Shown in pieces: positions 48,875 to 57,143 of a stretch of 64,000 nt of DNA. Position 1 is the stretch's first letter; each line of letters opens with the position of its first letter. Origin of the DNA: Mycolicibacterium peregrinum. GTDB taxonomy: Bacteria; Actinomycetota; Actinomycetes; Mycobacteriales; Mycobacteriaceae. The notes under the pieces are model-generated. The model saw only the letters and a list, made by a program, of their open reading frames with translations. It was not told where the DNA came from and did not search any database. The position numbers were made by a program, and so were the translations under genes. The DNA lies in the NCBI RefSeq assembly GCF_001665785.1, contig NZ_LZSO01000049.1, forward strand, positions 225,483 through 289,482, given 5' to 3'.

Positions 48875-50167
48875 TTAGGCGGCGTCCTTCTCTCCAGCTT
48901 TGGCTGCGGTGGCCTTCTTGACAACCTCACCGATCTTGCGGGCCGACGACGAGACCTGCTCGTGAGTGTCCTCGGCGGCAGCCTTCACCTTGTCCTTGGA
49001 GCGCTTCAGCGCCTTCGCGACACCGGGTGCGGCCTTGTTGCCATCGCTGAGATCCGTTGCACCAGAACGTGCCTTGAGCTTGGACTCCATCTCGGTCACG
49101 ACAGGCTTCACGGGCGAGGCGACCTGTTGGGTTGTGGTGCTCGCTGCGGCCTCGGTGCTGTCAACGGTGTCCTCCGTGGCCGCCTTGGCACTCTCGATTC
49201 CCGACGACACCTTCTCGCGTAATTCGTTCTGGTTCTTCGGGATTGCCTTGTCGATGCGTTTGACGATCTCCGCGGCGATCGCGCGATTGAACTTGGTCAC
49301 GGAGAAGCTGGCATCGGCGAGTCCACGGTTGATCGCAGTGGCGATAGAGGCCGGATCACGGGTTTCGAAGGACTGCACGACACCGTCTGCGGCCTGCTGC
49401 AGCTGCCTCGACAGCGTGCGCAGCTGCCGGAAGGCCTCGACCCGGAACGGGGCTTCCGGTCCGATCTCGGTGCCGTTCCAGTTGACGACGCGCCAGCCGT
49501 CCTCGGGATTGCCCTCGACCACCACGTAACCGGTATTTCGCAGCGGATTGGTCATCAACCACATCGGGTCCGCATTTTCAGCATTCAGGAAAACCCAGAA
49601 CATGATCGCGCCGCCGTGCGAGAATGCGGCAACATTTCGATCCCCGTTGTCGTACATCGTCTGAATTGCGCCATCCATGCGGGCATCGAATTCCCGGCCA
49701 TTGATCGAACCCGGGATCCGGGCATCCAGATCGCCCTGCAACCATTTCAGCGGCGCTTGAAGATAGCCCTTGACGGCATCGGATTCGGGGGTGCCCTCGT
49801 AAATTCCCGCCTCGATTTCCTGCAGGCCGGGGAGGGCCTGGATCGGAAGACCCAGATACTCCGCCATCGGTGCGGCAGTCAATTGGGTCCGGACCATCGT
49901 CGAGGCGTAGATGGCATCGTAGTTGTTGTCGCCCAGTACTTTGACGATGTCACGGGCCTGTTGCCGACCCTTCTCGGTGAGAACGGGGCCTGGAACCGAA
50001 GAGTCGGCAACGTTCGCGGCATTCGCTGTCGACTCTCCGTGGCGAATGAACGTGATGCGCATGACCTCCGCTGCGTGGGCAGCCGGAACGGCGAGGAGAA
50101 ATGCCAGGAACATCATTCCTATACAGGCAATCGTCGCTCGTATACTCGACCTCGGAAAATGACTCAT
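48875..50167 (-). CDS. Secreted histidine-phosphatase-family protein A
   Basis: The 430-residue protein has a signal peptide (hydrophobic residues about 10-28, cleavage after AHA at residue 32), then a phosphoglycerate-mutase-like domain with RHG (42-44, FIRHGES) and the second histidine motif AAFSHGGAIMFW. Beyond about residue 280 is a helical Lys/Ala/Glu-rich tail with ATDLSDGNKAAPG and the final EKDAA, shared with its two neighbours. It likely acts outside the membrane as a phosphatase; the substrate is unknown. Start ATG 50165-50167 with GGAGG upstream. Codon use and the AT-rich promoter region differ somewhat from the neighbourhood. Confidence 0.85.
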   Translation of the reverse strand: MSHFPRSSIRATIACIGMMFLAFLLAVPAAHAAEVMRITFIRHGESTANAANVADSSVPGPVLTEKGRQQARDIVKVLGDNNYDAIYASTMVRTQLTAAPMAEYLGLPIQALPGLQEIEAGIYEGTPESDAVKGYLQAPLKWLQGDLDARIPGSINGREFDARMDGAIQTMYDNGDRNVAAFSHGGAIMFWVFLNAENADPMWLMTNPLRNTGYVVVEGNPEDGWRVVNWNGTEIGPEAPFRVEAFRQLRTLSRQLQQAADGVVQSFETRDPASIATAINRGLADASFSVTKFNRAIAAEIVKRIDKAIPKNQNELREKVSSGIESAKAATEDTVDSTEAAASTTTQQVASPVKPVVTEMESKLKARSGATDLSDGNKAAPGVAKALKRSKDKVKAAAEDTHEQVSSSARKIGEVVKKATAAKAGEKDAA

Positions 50168-50293
50168 CTTGCTGCATTCCTCCAATCGTTGTGGACAGGT
50201 GGAGCGAGATGAACGTATGGCCGGATTGTTTGGAATTGCGCAGATGTCCCGGTGTTCGAGACCGGATGTTGCCGTTTTTGATGCGAATAAAAA

Positions 50294-50324
50294 GGCGCCC
50301 CAGATCAATTTGATCTGGGGCGCC
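50294..50324 (-). terminator. Rho-independent terminator after phosphatase B
   Basis: Two 15-bp arms (50294-50308 and 50310-50324) are perfect inverted copies around one base; the real loop is about 5 nt. On the minus strand the hairpin is followed by TTTTTATTC. It lies 20 bp after the stop of gene B and before the promoter of gene A, so the paralogues are separately transcribed. Confidence 0.88.
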
Positions 50325-50343
50325 TCTTGAAAATGCCTGCCGG

Positions 50344-51759
50344 TCAGGCGGCGTCCTTCTTGCCGGCGGTGTCGTTGTCGGCGCCGGCGTTGTCACCGGC
50401 GGTCTTGCCGGTCTGGCCGGTGGCCTTCTTGACAGCGTCGCCGAACTTCTTGATCGACGACGACACCCGGTCCTGCGCGTCCTTGACGGCGGTCTGAACC
50501 TGCTCGCCGGTACGGCTGACCGGCTTCGTGACGCCGGGCAGCGCCTTGTTGCCGTCGGACAGGTCGGTCGCCCGCGGCTTGACGATGCCGTCGAGAGCAG
50601 TCTTCAGCTTCGACTTCGCCCGCGAGATGGATGCGGAATCAGCGGTTTTCGTGGTGTCCGAGATGCTCTCTGGAGCGGACTGAACTTTCTGCTCGATGCT
50701 GTCCGTGGTCGTGTTCAGTGAGGTCTTGATGTTCTCGACCCCGGTGGACACCTTGTCCTGCAGATCCTCGGTGCTCGTCGGGATCGCCTTGGTGGTCCGC
50801 TTGATGATCTCCGCGTTGATCGCCCGGCTGAACTTGGTGACCGAGAAGGACGCGTCGGCCATGCTGCGGTTGATCGCCGTCGCGATGGTCACGAAGTCGC
50901 CGGTCTTGAACGCCTCCTTGACCTGATCGGCGGCCGCGGTCAGCTGACGGGACAATGTCCGGAACTGGAGTTTCACCTCGTGCTCGAAGGTCGGTTCAGG
51001 GCTGAACTGCTTGCCGTTCCAGTTCACCAGGGTCCAGCCGTCTTCGTTGTTGCCCTCGATCACGACGTAATCGGTGTTGTTCAACTGTGCGGTCTGCAGC
51101 AGTTGGAGCTTCTCCATCATGGTGAGGTTGTTCACGTTCATCAACGTCCAGAACATGATGGTCCCGCCGTGTGAGAACACCACGGCGTTGCGGTCGCCGT
51201 TGTCGTACATGGTCTGCAGCGCGCCCCTGACTCGTTCGTCGAAGACGTAGCCGTTGAGGTTGGTACCCGGCATGTACGTGCTCTTGTCGAACGGGATCTG
51301 CGGGATGACGCCCGGGAGCGCCCATGCGATCGGATACAGCCCGTACCCGCCGGCAGCGTTCGCCTCCGGCGTGCCCTCGAAGGCTCCGGCCTCGATCTCC
51401 TGCAATCCCGGTAGCACCTGGATCGGTAGGCCGAGGCGCTGCGACATCGGCGCGGCGGTCAACTGCGTGCGCACCATCGTCGAGGCGTAGATCGCGTCGT
51501 AGTTGTTGTCACCCAGCTTGTCGGCCACAGCCTGGGCCTGTTGCTGGCCCAGGGGGGTGAGGACCGGGCCCGGAGTCTTGGTATCGATCAGACCGGAGGC
51601 GTTGCCCTCCGACTGGGCGTGACGGACGAATGTCACGCGCATGACCTCTGCGGCATGGGCGACGGGCATCGCCAGGAAGAATGCGAGGAATGCCAGGGCG
51701 ACACCCCCTAGGAGTTTCCGATATCGTGACGCCGGCGCGTCACCTCTGCGGCGGTTCAT
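50344..51759 (-). CDS. Secreted histidine-phosphatase-family protein B
   Basis: The 471-residue paralogue has a signal peptide (about residues 13-36, cleavage after AHA) and a phosphatase domain with FVRHAQS (R46, H47; the third motif residue is Ala not Gly) and VVFSHGGTIMFW. A long helical tail contains RATDLSDGNKALPG and ends GKKDAA. It is closest to protein A. ATG 51757-51759 has GGAGGA 6 nt upstream. The tail from about residue 300 is rich in Thr, Ser, Lys and Gln and may be a surface-binding or cell-wall domain. No known function. Confidence 0.85.
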   Translation of the reverse strand: MNRRRGDAPASRYRKLLGGVALAFLAFFLAMPVAHAAEVMRVTFVRHAQSEGNASGLIDTKTPGPVLTPLGQQQAQAVADKLGDNNYDAIYASTMVRTQLTAAPMSQRLGLPIQVLPGLQEIEAGAFEGTPEANAAGGYGLYPIAWALPGVIPQIPFDKSTYMPGTNLNGYVFDERVRGALQTMYDNGDRNAVVFSHGGTIMFWTLMNVNNLTMMEKLQLLQTAQLNNTDYVVIEGNNEDGWTLVNWNGKQFSPEPTFEHEVKLQFRTLSRQLTAAADQVKEAFKTGDFVTIATAINRSMADASFSVTKFSRAINAEIIKRTTKAIPTSTEDLQDKVSTGVENIKTSLNTTTDSIEQKVQSAPESISDTTKTADSASISRAKSKLKTALDGIVKPRATDLSDGNKALPGVTKPVSRTGEQVQTAVKDAQDRVSSSIKKFGDAVKKATGQTGKTAGDNAGADNDTAGKKDAA

Positions 51760-51935
51760 GTGGTTCCTCCGTTGCGGCTGTGTGGATTTCACGTGACCTG
51801 CCGGTGACGGTTCGCTGGCCGGTCAGATAGATTGTCTGACCGTCTGCTGTGAAGGCGAGCCGTTATCCCATTGCGTGGGAAGGTATTTGACAAACTGCGT
51901 GCATGCGCTGCGGCCCTGCAGCGGATACGACTGAG

Positions 51936-51960
51936 CCCCCTCCTTTGGGTGAGGAGGGGG
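51936..51960 (-). terminator. Hairpin after phosphatase C
   Basis: The 8-bp arms CCCCCTCC (51936-51943) and GGAGGGGG (51953-51960) have a 9-nt loop. The hairpin lies 36 bp after the gene C stop on the minus strand. There is no clear U-tract, so it is weaker evidence than the neighbouring terminators. Confidence 0.55.
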
Positions 51961-51996
51961 ACCGGCCGTTCGTATTACATTGAGCTAGCGCCTAAT

Positions 51997-53466
51997 TCAC
52001 GCGGCGTCCTTGTGCTTCGGCTTGGCTGTGCCGGTGTCGGACTTGTCGGACTTGTCGGCCTTGGCGGGCTTGTCGGCTCCGGTGAGCTTCTTGACCGTCT
52101 CACGGGCCTGCTGGGCCGAGGATTCGATGCCGCTGCGCACGTCCTCGGCGGCCCGGTTGATCCGGTCACGAACCGCGGCGGCGGGCTTGCCCGGTTCCGC
52201 CTTGTTGCCGTCGGTCAGCTTGGTGGCGCCGTTGTTGGTCGTACGGGCCGTGGTGATCTCGGCCTTGACCGACTCGGCGGTCTTGCCGGGATCGATGGCG
52301 GTGTCGACCGTCGATGTGGTGCTCTCGGCGATGTTTTCGACGGCGGCCTTCGTGTTCTCGGCGAGCTCGCGCACGGCCGGAACGCTGGTCTCGGTGACGG
52401 CCTTCTGGGTGCTGAGCTTCGACACCTGCGTCGTCGACTGGCCCAGTGAGCCCGGGATGCCGGTGATCGCGTTGACGGTGTCGGTCACCGAGTCCTTGAC
52501 GAACTTGACCCCGGCCTCGGCGACGTCCTGGAGGCCCTGCGCGCCGGTGGTCACGATGCCCTGCGCATCCAGCGAGAGAACCGGGATGCGCATGTTGTAG
52601 ACCGCCTTCTGTGGTGCCACGATCAGGTCACGCACATTGACGAACATCTGCGTCGGGTAATCCGCGGGTCCGACTTGCTGGCCGGCCCATTCCTTCAGCG
52701 TCCAGCTGCCGTCGTCGTTCTTCTCCACCACCACCGTGTCGGTGTTGTTCAGCGGATGCTGCACGATCAGAAGCAGATTCGGGTTGTCGACGTTCATCAT
52801 CGTCCACATCATGATGGTGGCGCCGTGTGAGAACACCGCGGCGTCGATCTCGCCGTCACCATTGGTGTCGTCGGTGTCCTCCTCGACCTGGGTGAGTGCA
52901 TTCGTCACCCGCTCGTTGAACTCCAGGCCGTTCTCGCCGCCGGGAATCGGGATGAACTGCAGTCCCATGGTCCAGGCCAACGGCGCGAGGATGTAGCCGA
53001 TACGGCCGATGCCTTCGCTTTCGGGCAGGCCCTCGAAGATGCCGGCACTGATTTCCTGCACGCCGGAGTTCTGTTGCGGGTGGTCCGGGTCGTAGGCGCC
53101 CAGAACCGTGACCGGCAACCCGCGCTTCGCGGCGAACGGCGCTGCCGTCTCCTGGGTACGGATCATGGTCGAGGCGTAGAGCCCGTCGTACTTGGTGCAC
53201 TCGGCGGTGGGGCACTGGGCGTTGGCCCAGTCGATGGCCTGCTGCTCGCCGTTCGGGCCGCCGTTCTGGTTCACCTGACCGTTGGTCAGGTGCGGGCCTG
53301 GCGTGCTGGTGTCGATGTACCCGGAGGCGTTGCCCTGGGACTCGGCGTGCCGGATGAACGTCACGGTCATCGCCGCGGCAGGCAGGGTTGCTGCCGCGAA
53401 CAGCGCACATGCGGTCAGGGTGGTTGCGGCGGCACCGGCAGCCCGGCGTCGAGTGGGTCGTTGCAT
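51997..53466 (-). CDS. Secreted histidine-phosphatase-family protein C
   Basis: The 489-residue, more distant paralogue has an N-terminal signal (residues about 8-32, ending PAAAM), FIRHAES (R39, H40) and the second histidine motif AAVFSHGATIMMWTMM. An acidic insertion EEDTDDTNGDGEID (about 195-210) could bind calcium. The tail has GATKLTDGNKAEPG and ends KHKDAA, like A and B. The catalytic histidines are kept, so phosphatase activity is plausible. Probably exported; substrate unknown. It has its own terminator and promoter region, so it is the first of three separately transcribed tandem genes. Confidence 0.85.
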   Translation of the reverse strand: MQRPTRRRAAGAAATTLTACALFAAATLPAAAMTVTFIRHAESQGNASGYIDTSTPGPHLTNGQVNQNGGPNGEQQAIDWANAQCPTAECTKYDGLYASTMIRTQETAAPFAAKRGLPVTVLGAYDPDHPQQNSGVQEISAGIFEGLPESEGIGRIGYILAPLAWTMGLQFIPIPGGENGLEFNERVTNALTQVEEDTDDTNGDGEIDAAVFSHGATIMMWTMMNVDNPNLLLIVQHPLNNTDTVVVEKNDDGSWTLKEWAGQQVGPADYPTQMFVNVRDLIVAPQKAVYNMRIPVLSLDAQGIVTTGAQGLQDVAEAGVKFVKDSVTDTVNAITGIPGSLGQSTTQVSKLSTQKAVTETSVPAVRELAENTKAAVENIAESTTSTVDTAIDPGKTAESVKAEITTARTTNNGATKLTDGNKAEPGKPAAAVRDRINRAAEDVRSGIESSAQQARETVKKLTGADKPAKADKSDKSDTGTAKPKHKDAA

Positions 53467-53620
53467 AGGGTCTCCATCGGTTCACGAAAATGTGGCCTGC
53501 CGCTCACTTGATGTTCACTGTGTGCGCGCTCACAGAACATAATCAAAGAACTGTTTACCCGTCAATTCAGCTACGCAGAGTTGCGTAATTGTGCAGCTCC
53601 CGGACACCTGGTGAACAAAA

Positions 53621-53649
53621 AACGCCCCCGGACAAGGTCCGGGGGCGTT
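53621..53649 (-). terminator. Rho-independent terminator after ddn-like gene
   Basis: A 13-bp perfect stem (53621-53633 with 53637-53649) has a 3-nt loop. On the minus strand it is followed by TTTTGTTC. It lies 13 bp after the stop of the deazaflavin-dependent reductase gene and ends the fadA5-NTF2-ddn operon. The rest of the 196-bp space up to 53662 holds the promoter region of phosphatase C. Confidence 0.87.
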
Positions 53650-53662
53650 GCACGTTGGTGGG

Positions 53663-54142
53663 TCAGGCCGGGGCGCAGATCACGATCGGGATCTTGCGGT
53701 CCGTGTAGGAGCGGTAGTTCACGAAGTCGGCGTACATGGCGTCGAGCTTGGGCCAGTACACGTCGCGCTCGGCATCGGTGGCGTCGCGCGCGGTCAGTTC
53801 CAGGGTCTCGTGCTTGGTCTGGAACTTCACCTTGGGGTTGGCCACCAGGTTCAGGTACCACATCGGGTTGGTTGCCCGGCCGCCCTGCGACGCGACCAGC
53901 ACGATGCGCTTGCCCTCCTGCAGGAACAGCAGCGGGCTGTCACGTTCCTCGCCCGACTTGCGCCCGATCGTGGTCAGGATGCCGACTTCTGCGCCACGCA
54001 GGAACTTGTCGCCGAACCGCCCGCCCGTCTTCTTGAAGATCCAGGTCTGGGCGCGCGACATCCACTTGATGGCGATGCCGGTCGATTTCGCGTTGAGACG
54101 TTCGACCTGTTTGGGGCTCAGCGGGCGAGGGGTGTTGGCCAT
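53663..54142 (-). CDS. ddn: Deazaflavin (F420)-dependent nitroreductase, Ddn-like
   Basis: The 159-residue protein has the Ddn family fold: FIKWMSR-like KWMSRAQTWIFKK, ILTTIGRKSGEERDSPLLFL (F420 phosphate region), VASQGGRATNPMWYLNL, LTARDATDAERDVYWPKL and a C-terminal YTDRKIPIVIC. It is closely similar to M. tuberculosis Rv3547 (Ddn), the F420H2-dependent quinone reductase that activates nitroimidazoles. It follows fadA5 and an NTF2-like gene on the minus strand, likely in one operon under KstR. A role in cholesterol breakdown is not shown. Confidence 0.9.
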   Translation of the reverse strand: MANTPRPLSPKQVERLNAKSTGIAIKWMSRAQTWIFKKTGGRFGDKFLRGAEVGILTTIGRKSGEERDSPLLFLQEGKRIVLVASQGGRATNPMWYLNLVANPKVKFQTKHETLELTARDATDAERDVYWPKLDAMYADFVNYRSYTDRKIPIVICAPA

Positions 54143-54152
54143 GCGGTGGACC

Positions 54153-54527
54153 TTAGCGGCTGAGGAACGGGGTCAGGGACGCGCGGATGTGGTGGATCTG
54201 CCCGTCGGCCGCCGGGATCAGGAACGTCTCGTCGACGTGTGAGCACACCCGCCATCCGAACAGCCGCGGCTTGGTCAGCACGTCGAACTTGGCGCGGATG
54301 TTGTCGCCGTCGACGCTGTATTCGGGTGCCGTGGTCTTCTCGATCAACTTGAACTGCGGCCCGCGATTCAGGCTGCGACGCAAGTGATCTCCGGAACGGC
54401 CCGTCTTCAGACCCATCTCGATGCGGATGCAGTCCGGTGTGAGCGGGACTGCATCCGCCTGGTGGCTCACCAGCGCATCGATGTAGGCCTGTGCGGCCGC
54501 AATGCGCTCGGCGTCTGAGAATGGCAC
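54153..54527 (-). CDS. NTF2/SnoaL-like small protein
   Basis: The 124-residue protein has a cone-shaped NTF2-like fold pattern: helical N-terminus (AERIAAAQAYIDALVSHQAD), TPDCIRIEMGLKTGRSGDHL, then beta strands with FDVLTKPRLFGWRVCSHVDE. GTG 54525-54527 (MPFSDAERIA) is the likely start. It sits 10 bp after the fadA5 stop and 10 bp before ddn, in the same operon. NTF2-like proteins in steroid clusters include isomerases (KSI) and hydratases, but the catalytic residues of KSI are not obvious here. Function not assigned. Confidence 0.75.
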   Translation of the reverse strand: MPFSDAERIAAAQAYIDALVSHQADAVPLTPDCIRIEMGLKTGRSGDHLRRSLNRGPQFKLIEKTTAPEYSVDGDNIRAKFDVLTKPRLFGWRVCSHVDETFLIPAADGQIHHIRASLTPFLSR

Positions 54528-54537
54528 GGGGAAGGCC

Positions 54538-55689
54538 TCAGATTCTTTCGATGATCGTGCCCGTGGACAGCGCACCGCCGGCACACATGGTGATCAGCGC
54601 GGTGCTCTTGTCGGAGCGCTCCAACTCGTGCAGCGCCGTCGTGATCAGGCGGGCTCCGGTCGAACCGACGGGATGGCCCAGCGCGATGGCGCCGCCGTTG
54701 ACGTTGACCCTGTCCATGTCGGCGCCGTGCACCTGCGCCCAGGAAAGGACTACAGACGCAAACGCCTCGTTGATCTCGACCAGGTCGATGTCGCCGATCT
54801 TCATCCCGGCCTTCTCGAGCACCTTGGCGGTGGACTGCACCGGCCCGTCGAGGTGGTAGTAGGTTTCGGCGCCGACGTTGGCCTGGCTGATGATGCGGGC
54901 GCGCGGCTTCAGGCCCAGGGCCTTGGCCTTGTCCTCGTCCATCCACAGCACCGCAGCGGCACCGTCGGAGATCTGCGACGACGTACCCGCGGTGTGGATG
55001 CCGCCCTCCATCACGGGCTTCAGCCCGGCCAGGCCCTCGGCGGTGGTGTCGCGCAGGCCCTGGTCGCGGCTGACCGTGTTGAGTTCGGCCGTCGGCTGCT
55101 TGTTCTCGTCGATGACCGGTGCCTCGATCGGGGAGATCTCCCGGTCGAAACGTCCCTCGGCCCAGGCCTGCTTGGCCTTGAGCTGAGATGCCAGGCCGAG
55201 CGCATCCACATCGGCGCGGGTGATGCCGCGGCGCTTGGCGATCCGCTCGGCGGCCTCGAACTGGTTGGGCAGGTCGATGTCCCACGACGCGGCGCGGGCA
55301 CCGCCGCCGTTGGCGCCGAGGCCGACCCGGCTCATCGCCTCGATGCCGCAGGCGATACCGATGTCGATGGCGCCGGTGGCGATCAGGCCCGCGATCAGGT
55401 GATTGGCCTGCTGCGCGCTGCCGCACTGGCAGTCGACGGTGGTGGCGCCGACGTGCTCGGGCAGCCCGGCGACCAGCCAGGACTGTCGGGTGACGTTGTT
55501 GCCCTGCTCGCCGTACTGCGTGACGCAGCCGCCGATGAGCTGCTCGACGCTGCCGGCGTCTATGCCGGCCTTCTCGATGAGGGCTTTCTGGACGGCTCCG
55601 AGAAGCTCGGTGGCGTGCAGGCCGGACAACCAGCCGTTGCGCTTGCCGATGGGGCTGCGGGTGGCTTCGACGATGACAGGGTTACCCAT
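54538..55689 (-). CDS. fadA5: Steroid-side-chain thiolase FadA5
   Basis: The 383-residue thiolase has nucleophile Cys in DCQCGSAQQA (C89), GGAIALGHPVGSTGA, and the second cysteine in TMCAGGALSTGT. It is the orthologue of Rv3546 (FadA5), which thiolytically shortens the cholesterol side chain from C24 to C22. ATG 55687-55689 starts it, 11 bp from a KstR box shared with divergent cyp125. It is the first gene of the fadA5-NTF2-ddn operon. Confidence 0.95.
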   Translation of the reverse strand: MGNPVIVEATRSPIGKRNGWLSGLHATELLGAVQKALIEKAGIDAGSVEQLIGGCVTQYGEQGNNVTRQSWLVAGLPEHVGATTVDCQCGSAQQANHLIAGLIATGAIDIGIACGIEAMSRVGLGANGGGARAASWDIDLPNQFEAAERIAKRRGITRADVDALGLASQLKAKQAWAEGRFDREISPIEAPVIDENKQPTAELNTVSRDQGLRDTTAEGLAGLKPVMEGGIHTAGTSSQISDGAAAVLWMDEDKAKALGLKPRARIISQANVGAETYYHLDGPVQSTAKVLEKAGMKIGDIDLVEINEAFASVVLSWAQVHGADMDRVNVNGGAIALGHPVGSTGARLITTALHELERSDKSTALITMCAGGALSTGTIIERI

Positions 55690-55699
55690 GAAGCCAGGC

Positions 55700-55713
55700 T
55701 AGAACACGTTTCA
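55700..55713. promoter_or_regulatory. KstR operator between fadA5 and cyp125
   Basis: TAGAACACGTTTCA fits the mycobacterial KstR consensus TNNAAC-N2-GTTNNA at every fixed position. It lies in the 167-bp divergent space between fadA5 and cyp125, both members of the KstR regulon in M. tuberculosis. KstR itself is not in the window. Confidence 0.88.
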
Positions 55714-55856
55714 TTACTCTGACAAGCGCGGATGCATCACTACCTTTGATCTGCGGTCAAGGCATGTTTCAATGGTCTCAATTGGTACTAGACCACGTTG
55801 TTTCAAGCATTGCTGGCTACGCGCACGGCTTGCTACAGACACTAGGAGTAAGACAC

Positions 55857-57107
55857 ATGGGCTGCCCCAACATCCCCAAGGATTTCGACTTCCTCGATTC
55901 CGAGCTCAACCTCAAGGGCCTGCCGGTCGCCGAACTCGCCGAGCTTCGTAAGGCCGAGCCGGTGCGCTGGGTCGACGTGCCCGGCGGCACCGGGGGCTTC
56001 GGCGACAAGGGCTACTGGTTGGTGACCCGGCACGAAGACGTCAAGGACGTCTCCCTGCGCAGTGATGTGTTCTCCAGCGCGATGAACGGCGCGATCCCGG
56101 TCTGGCCCCAGGAGATGACCCGCGAAGCGGTCGATCTGCAGCGCGCCGTGCTGTTGAACATGGACGCCCCCCACCACACGCGCCTGCGCAAGATCATCTC
56201 CCGTGGCTTCACCCCGCGCGCGCTCTCGCGGCTCGAGGACGAGCTGAACAACCGCGCGCAGCAGATCGCCAAGAACGCGGCGGCCTCCAACTCCGGCGAT
56301 TTCGTCGAGCAGGTGTCCTGCGAGCTGCCGCTGCAGGCCATCGCCGAGCTGCTCGGTGTGCCCCAGGACGATCGCGACAAGCTGTTCCGCTGGTCCAACG
56401 AGATGACCGCCGGCGACGACCCCGAGTACGCCGACGTCGACCCGGCCATGTCCTCGTTCGAGGTCATCACCTACGCCATGAAGATGGCCGAGGAGCGGGG
56501 CAAGAACCCCACCGACGACATCGTCACCAAGCTGATCCAGGCCGACATCGACGGTGAAAAGCTGTCCGACGACGAGTTCGGCTTCTTCGTCATCATGCTG
56601 GCCGTCGCCGGCAACGAGACCAGCCGTAACTCGATCACCCACGGCATGATCGCGTTCTCGCAGAACCCCGATCAGTGGGAGCTGTTCAAGAAGGAACGCC
56701 CGAAGACCGCCGTCGACGAGATCATCCGGTGGGCAACCCCGGTGTCGGCCTTCCAGCGCACCGCCAGCGAGGACACCGAGATTTCCGGCGTCAAGATCAA
56801 GGCCGGCGAGCGCGTGGTGATGTCGTACCGCTCGGCCAACTTCGACGAGACCGTGTTCGACGACCCGTTCACCTTCAACATCCTTCGCGATCCGAACCCG
56901 CACGTTGGCTTCGGTGGCACCGGGGCGCACTATTGCATCGGCGCCAACCTGGCCCGCCTGACGATCAACCTGATCTTCAATGCGGTGGCCGATCACATGC
57001 CCGACCTCAAGCCGGTCGGGGAACCCGAGCGGCTGAAGTCGGGTTGGCTCAACGGCATCAAGCACTGGCCGGTGGACTTCACGGGCGCGTGCCCGGTCGC
57101 GCATTGA
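55857..57107 (+). CDS. cyp125: Cytochrome P450 CYP125, steroid C26 hydroxylase
   Basis: The 416-residue P450 has the heme-ligand motif VGFGGTGAHYCIGANLARL, the I-helix LAVAGNETSRNSITHGM, and RWATPVSAFQRTA before the heme region. CYP125 (Rv3545c) oxidises the terminal methyl of cholesterol to start side-chain degradation. ATG 55857-55859 (MGCPNIPKDFD) is chosen, with AGGAG nine bases upstream; a 37-codon upstream extension has no sign of coding and overlaps the operator region. It heads cyp125-fadE28-fadE29-chsH2-chsH1-ltp2, under the KstR box. Confidence 0.95.
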   Translation: MGCPNIPKDFDFLDSELNLKGLPVAELAELRKAEPVRWVDVPGGTGGFGDKGYWLVTRHEDVKDVSLRSDVFSSAMNGAIPVWPQEMTREAVDLQRAVLLNMDAPHHTRLRKIISRGFTPRALSRLEDELNNRAQQIAKNAAASNSGDFVEQVSCELPLQAIAELLGVPQDDRDKLFRWSNEMTAGDDPEYADVDPAMSSFEVITYAMKMAEERGKNPTDDIVTKLIQADIDGEKLSDDEFGFFVIMLAVAGNETSRNSITHGMIAFSQNPDQWELFKKERPKTAVDEIIRWATPVSAFQRTASEDTEISGVKIKAGERVVMSYRSANFDETVFDDPFTFNILRDPNPHVGFGGTGAHYCIGANLARLTINLIFNAVADHMPDLKPVGEPERLKSGWLNGIKHWPVDFTGACPVAH

Positions 57108-57143
57108 GCACACTGACCGCCTAACGGATCAAGGAGGATTCGG

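Noticed and set aside
55789..55802. Second possible KstR box TAGACCACGTTGTT upstream of cyp125
   Set aside because: Two fixed positions deviate (ACC for AAC, final T for A); the better site at 55700 explains control of both genes.
55746..55856. 37-codon N-terminal extension of cyp125
   Set aside because: No RBS, covers the regulatory region; ATG 55857 has AGGAG and a normal P450 start.
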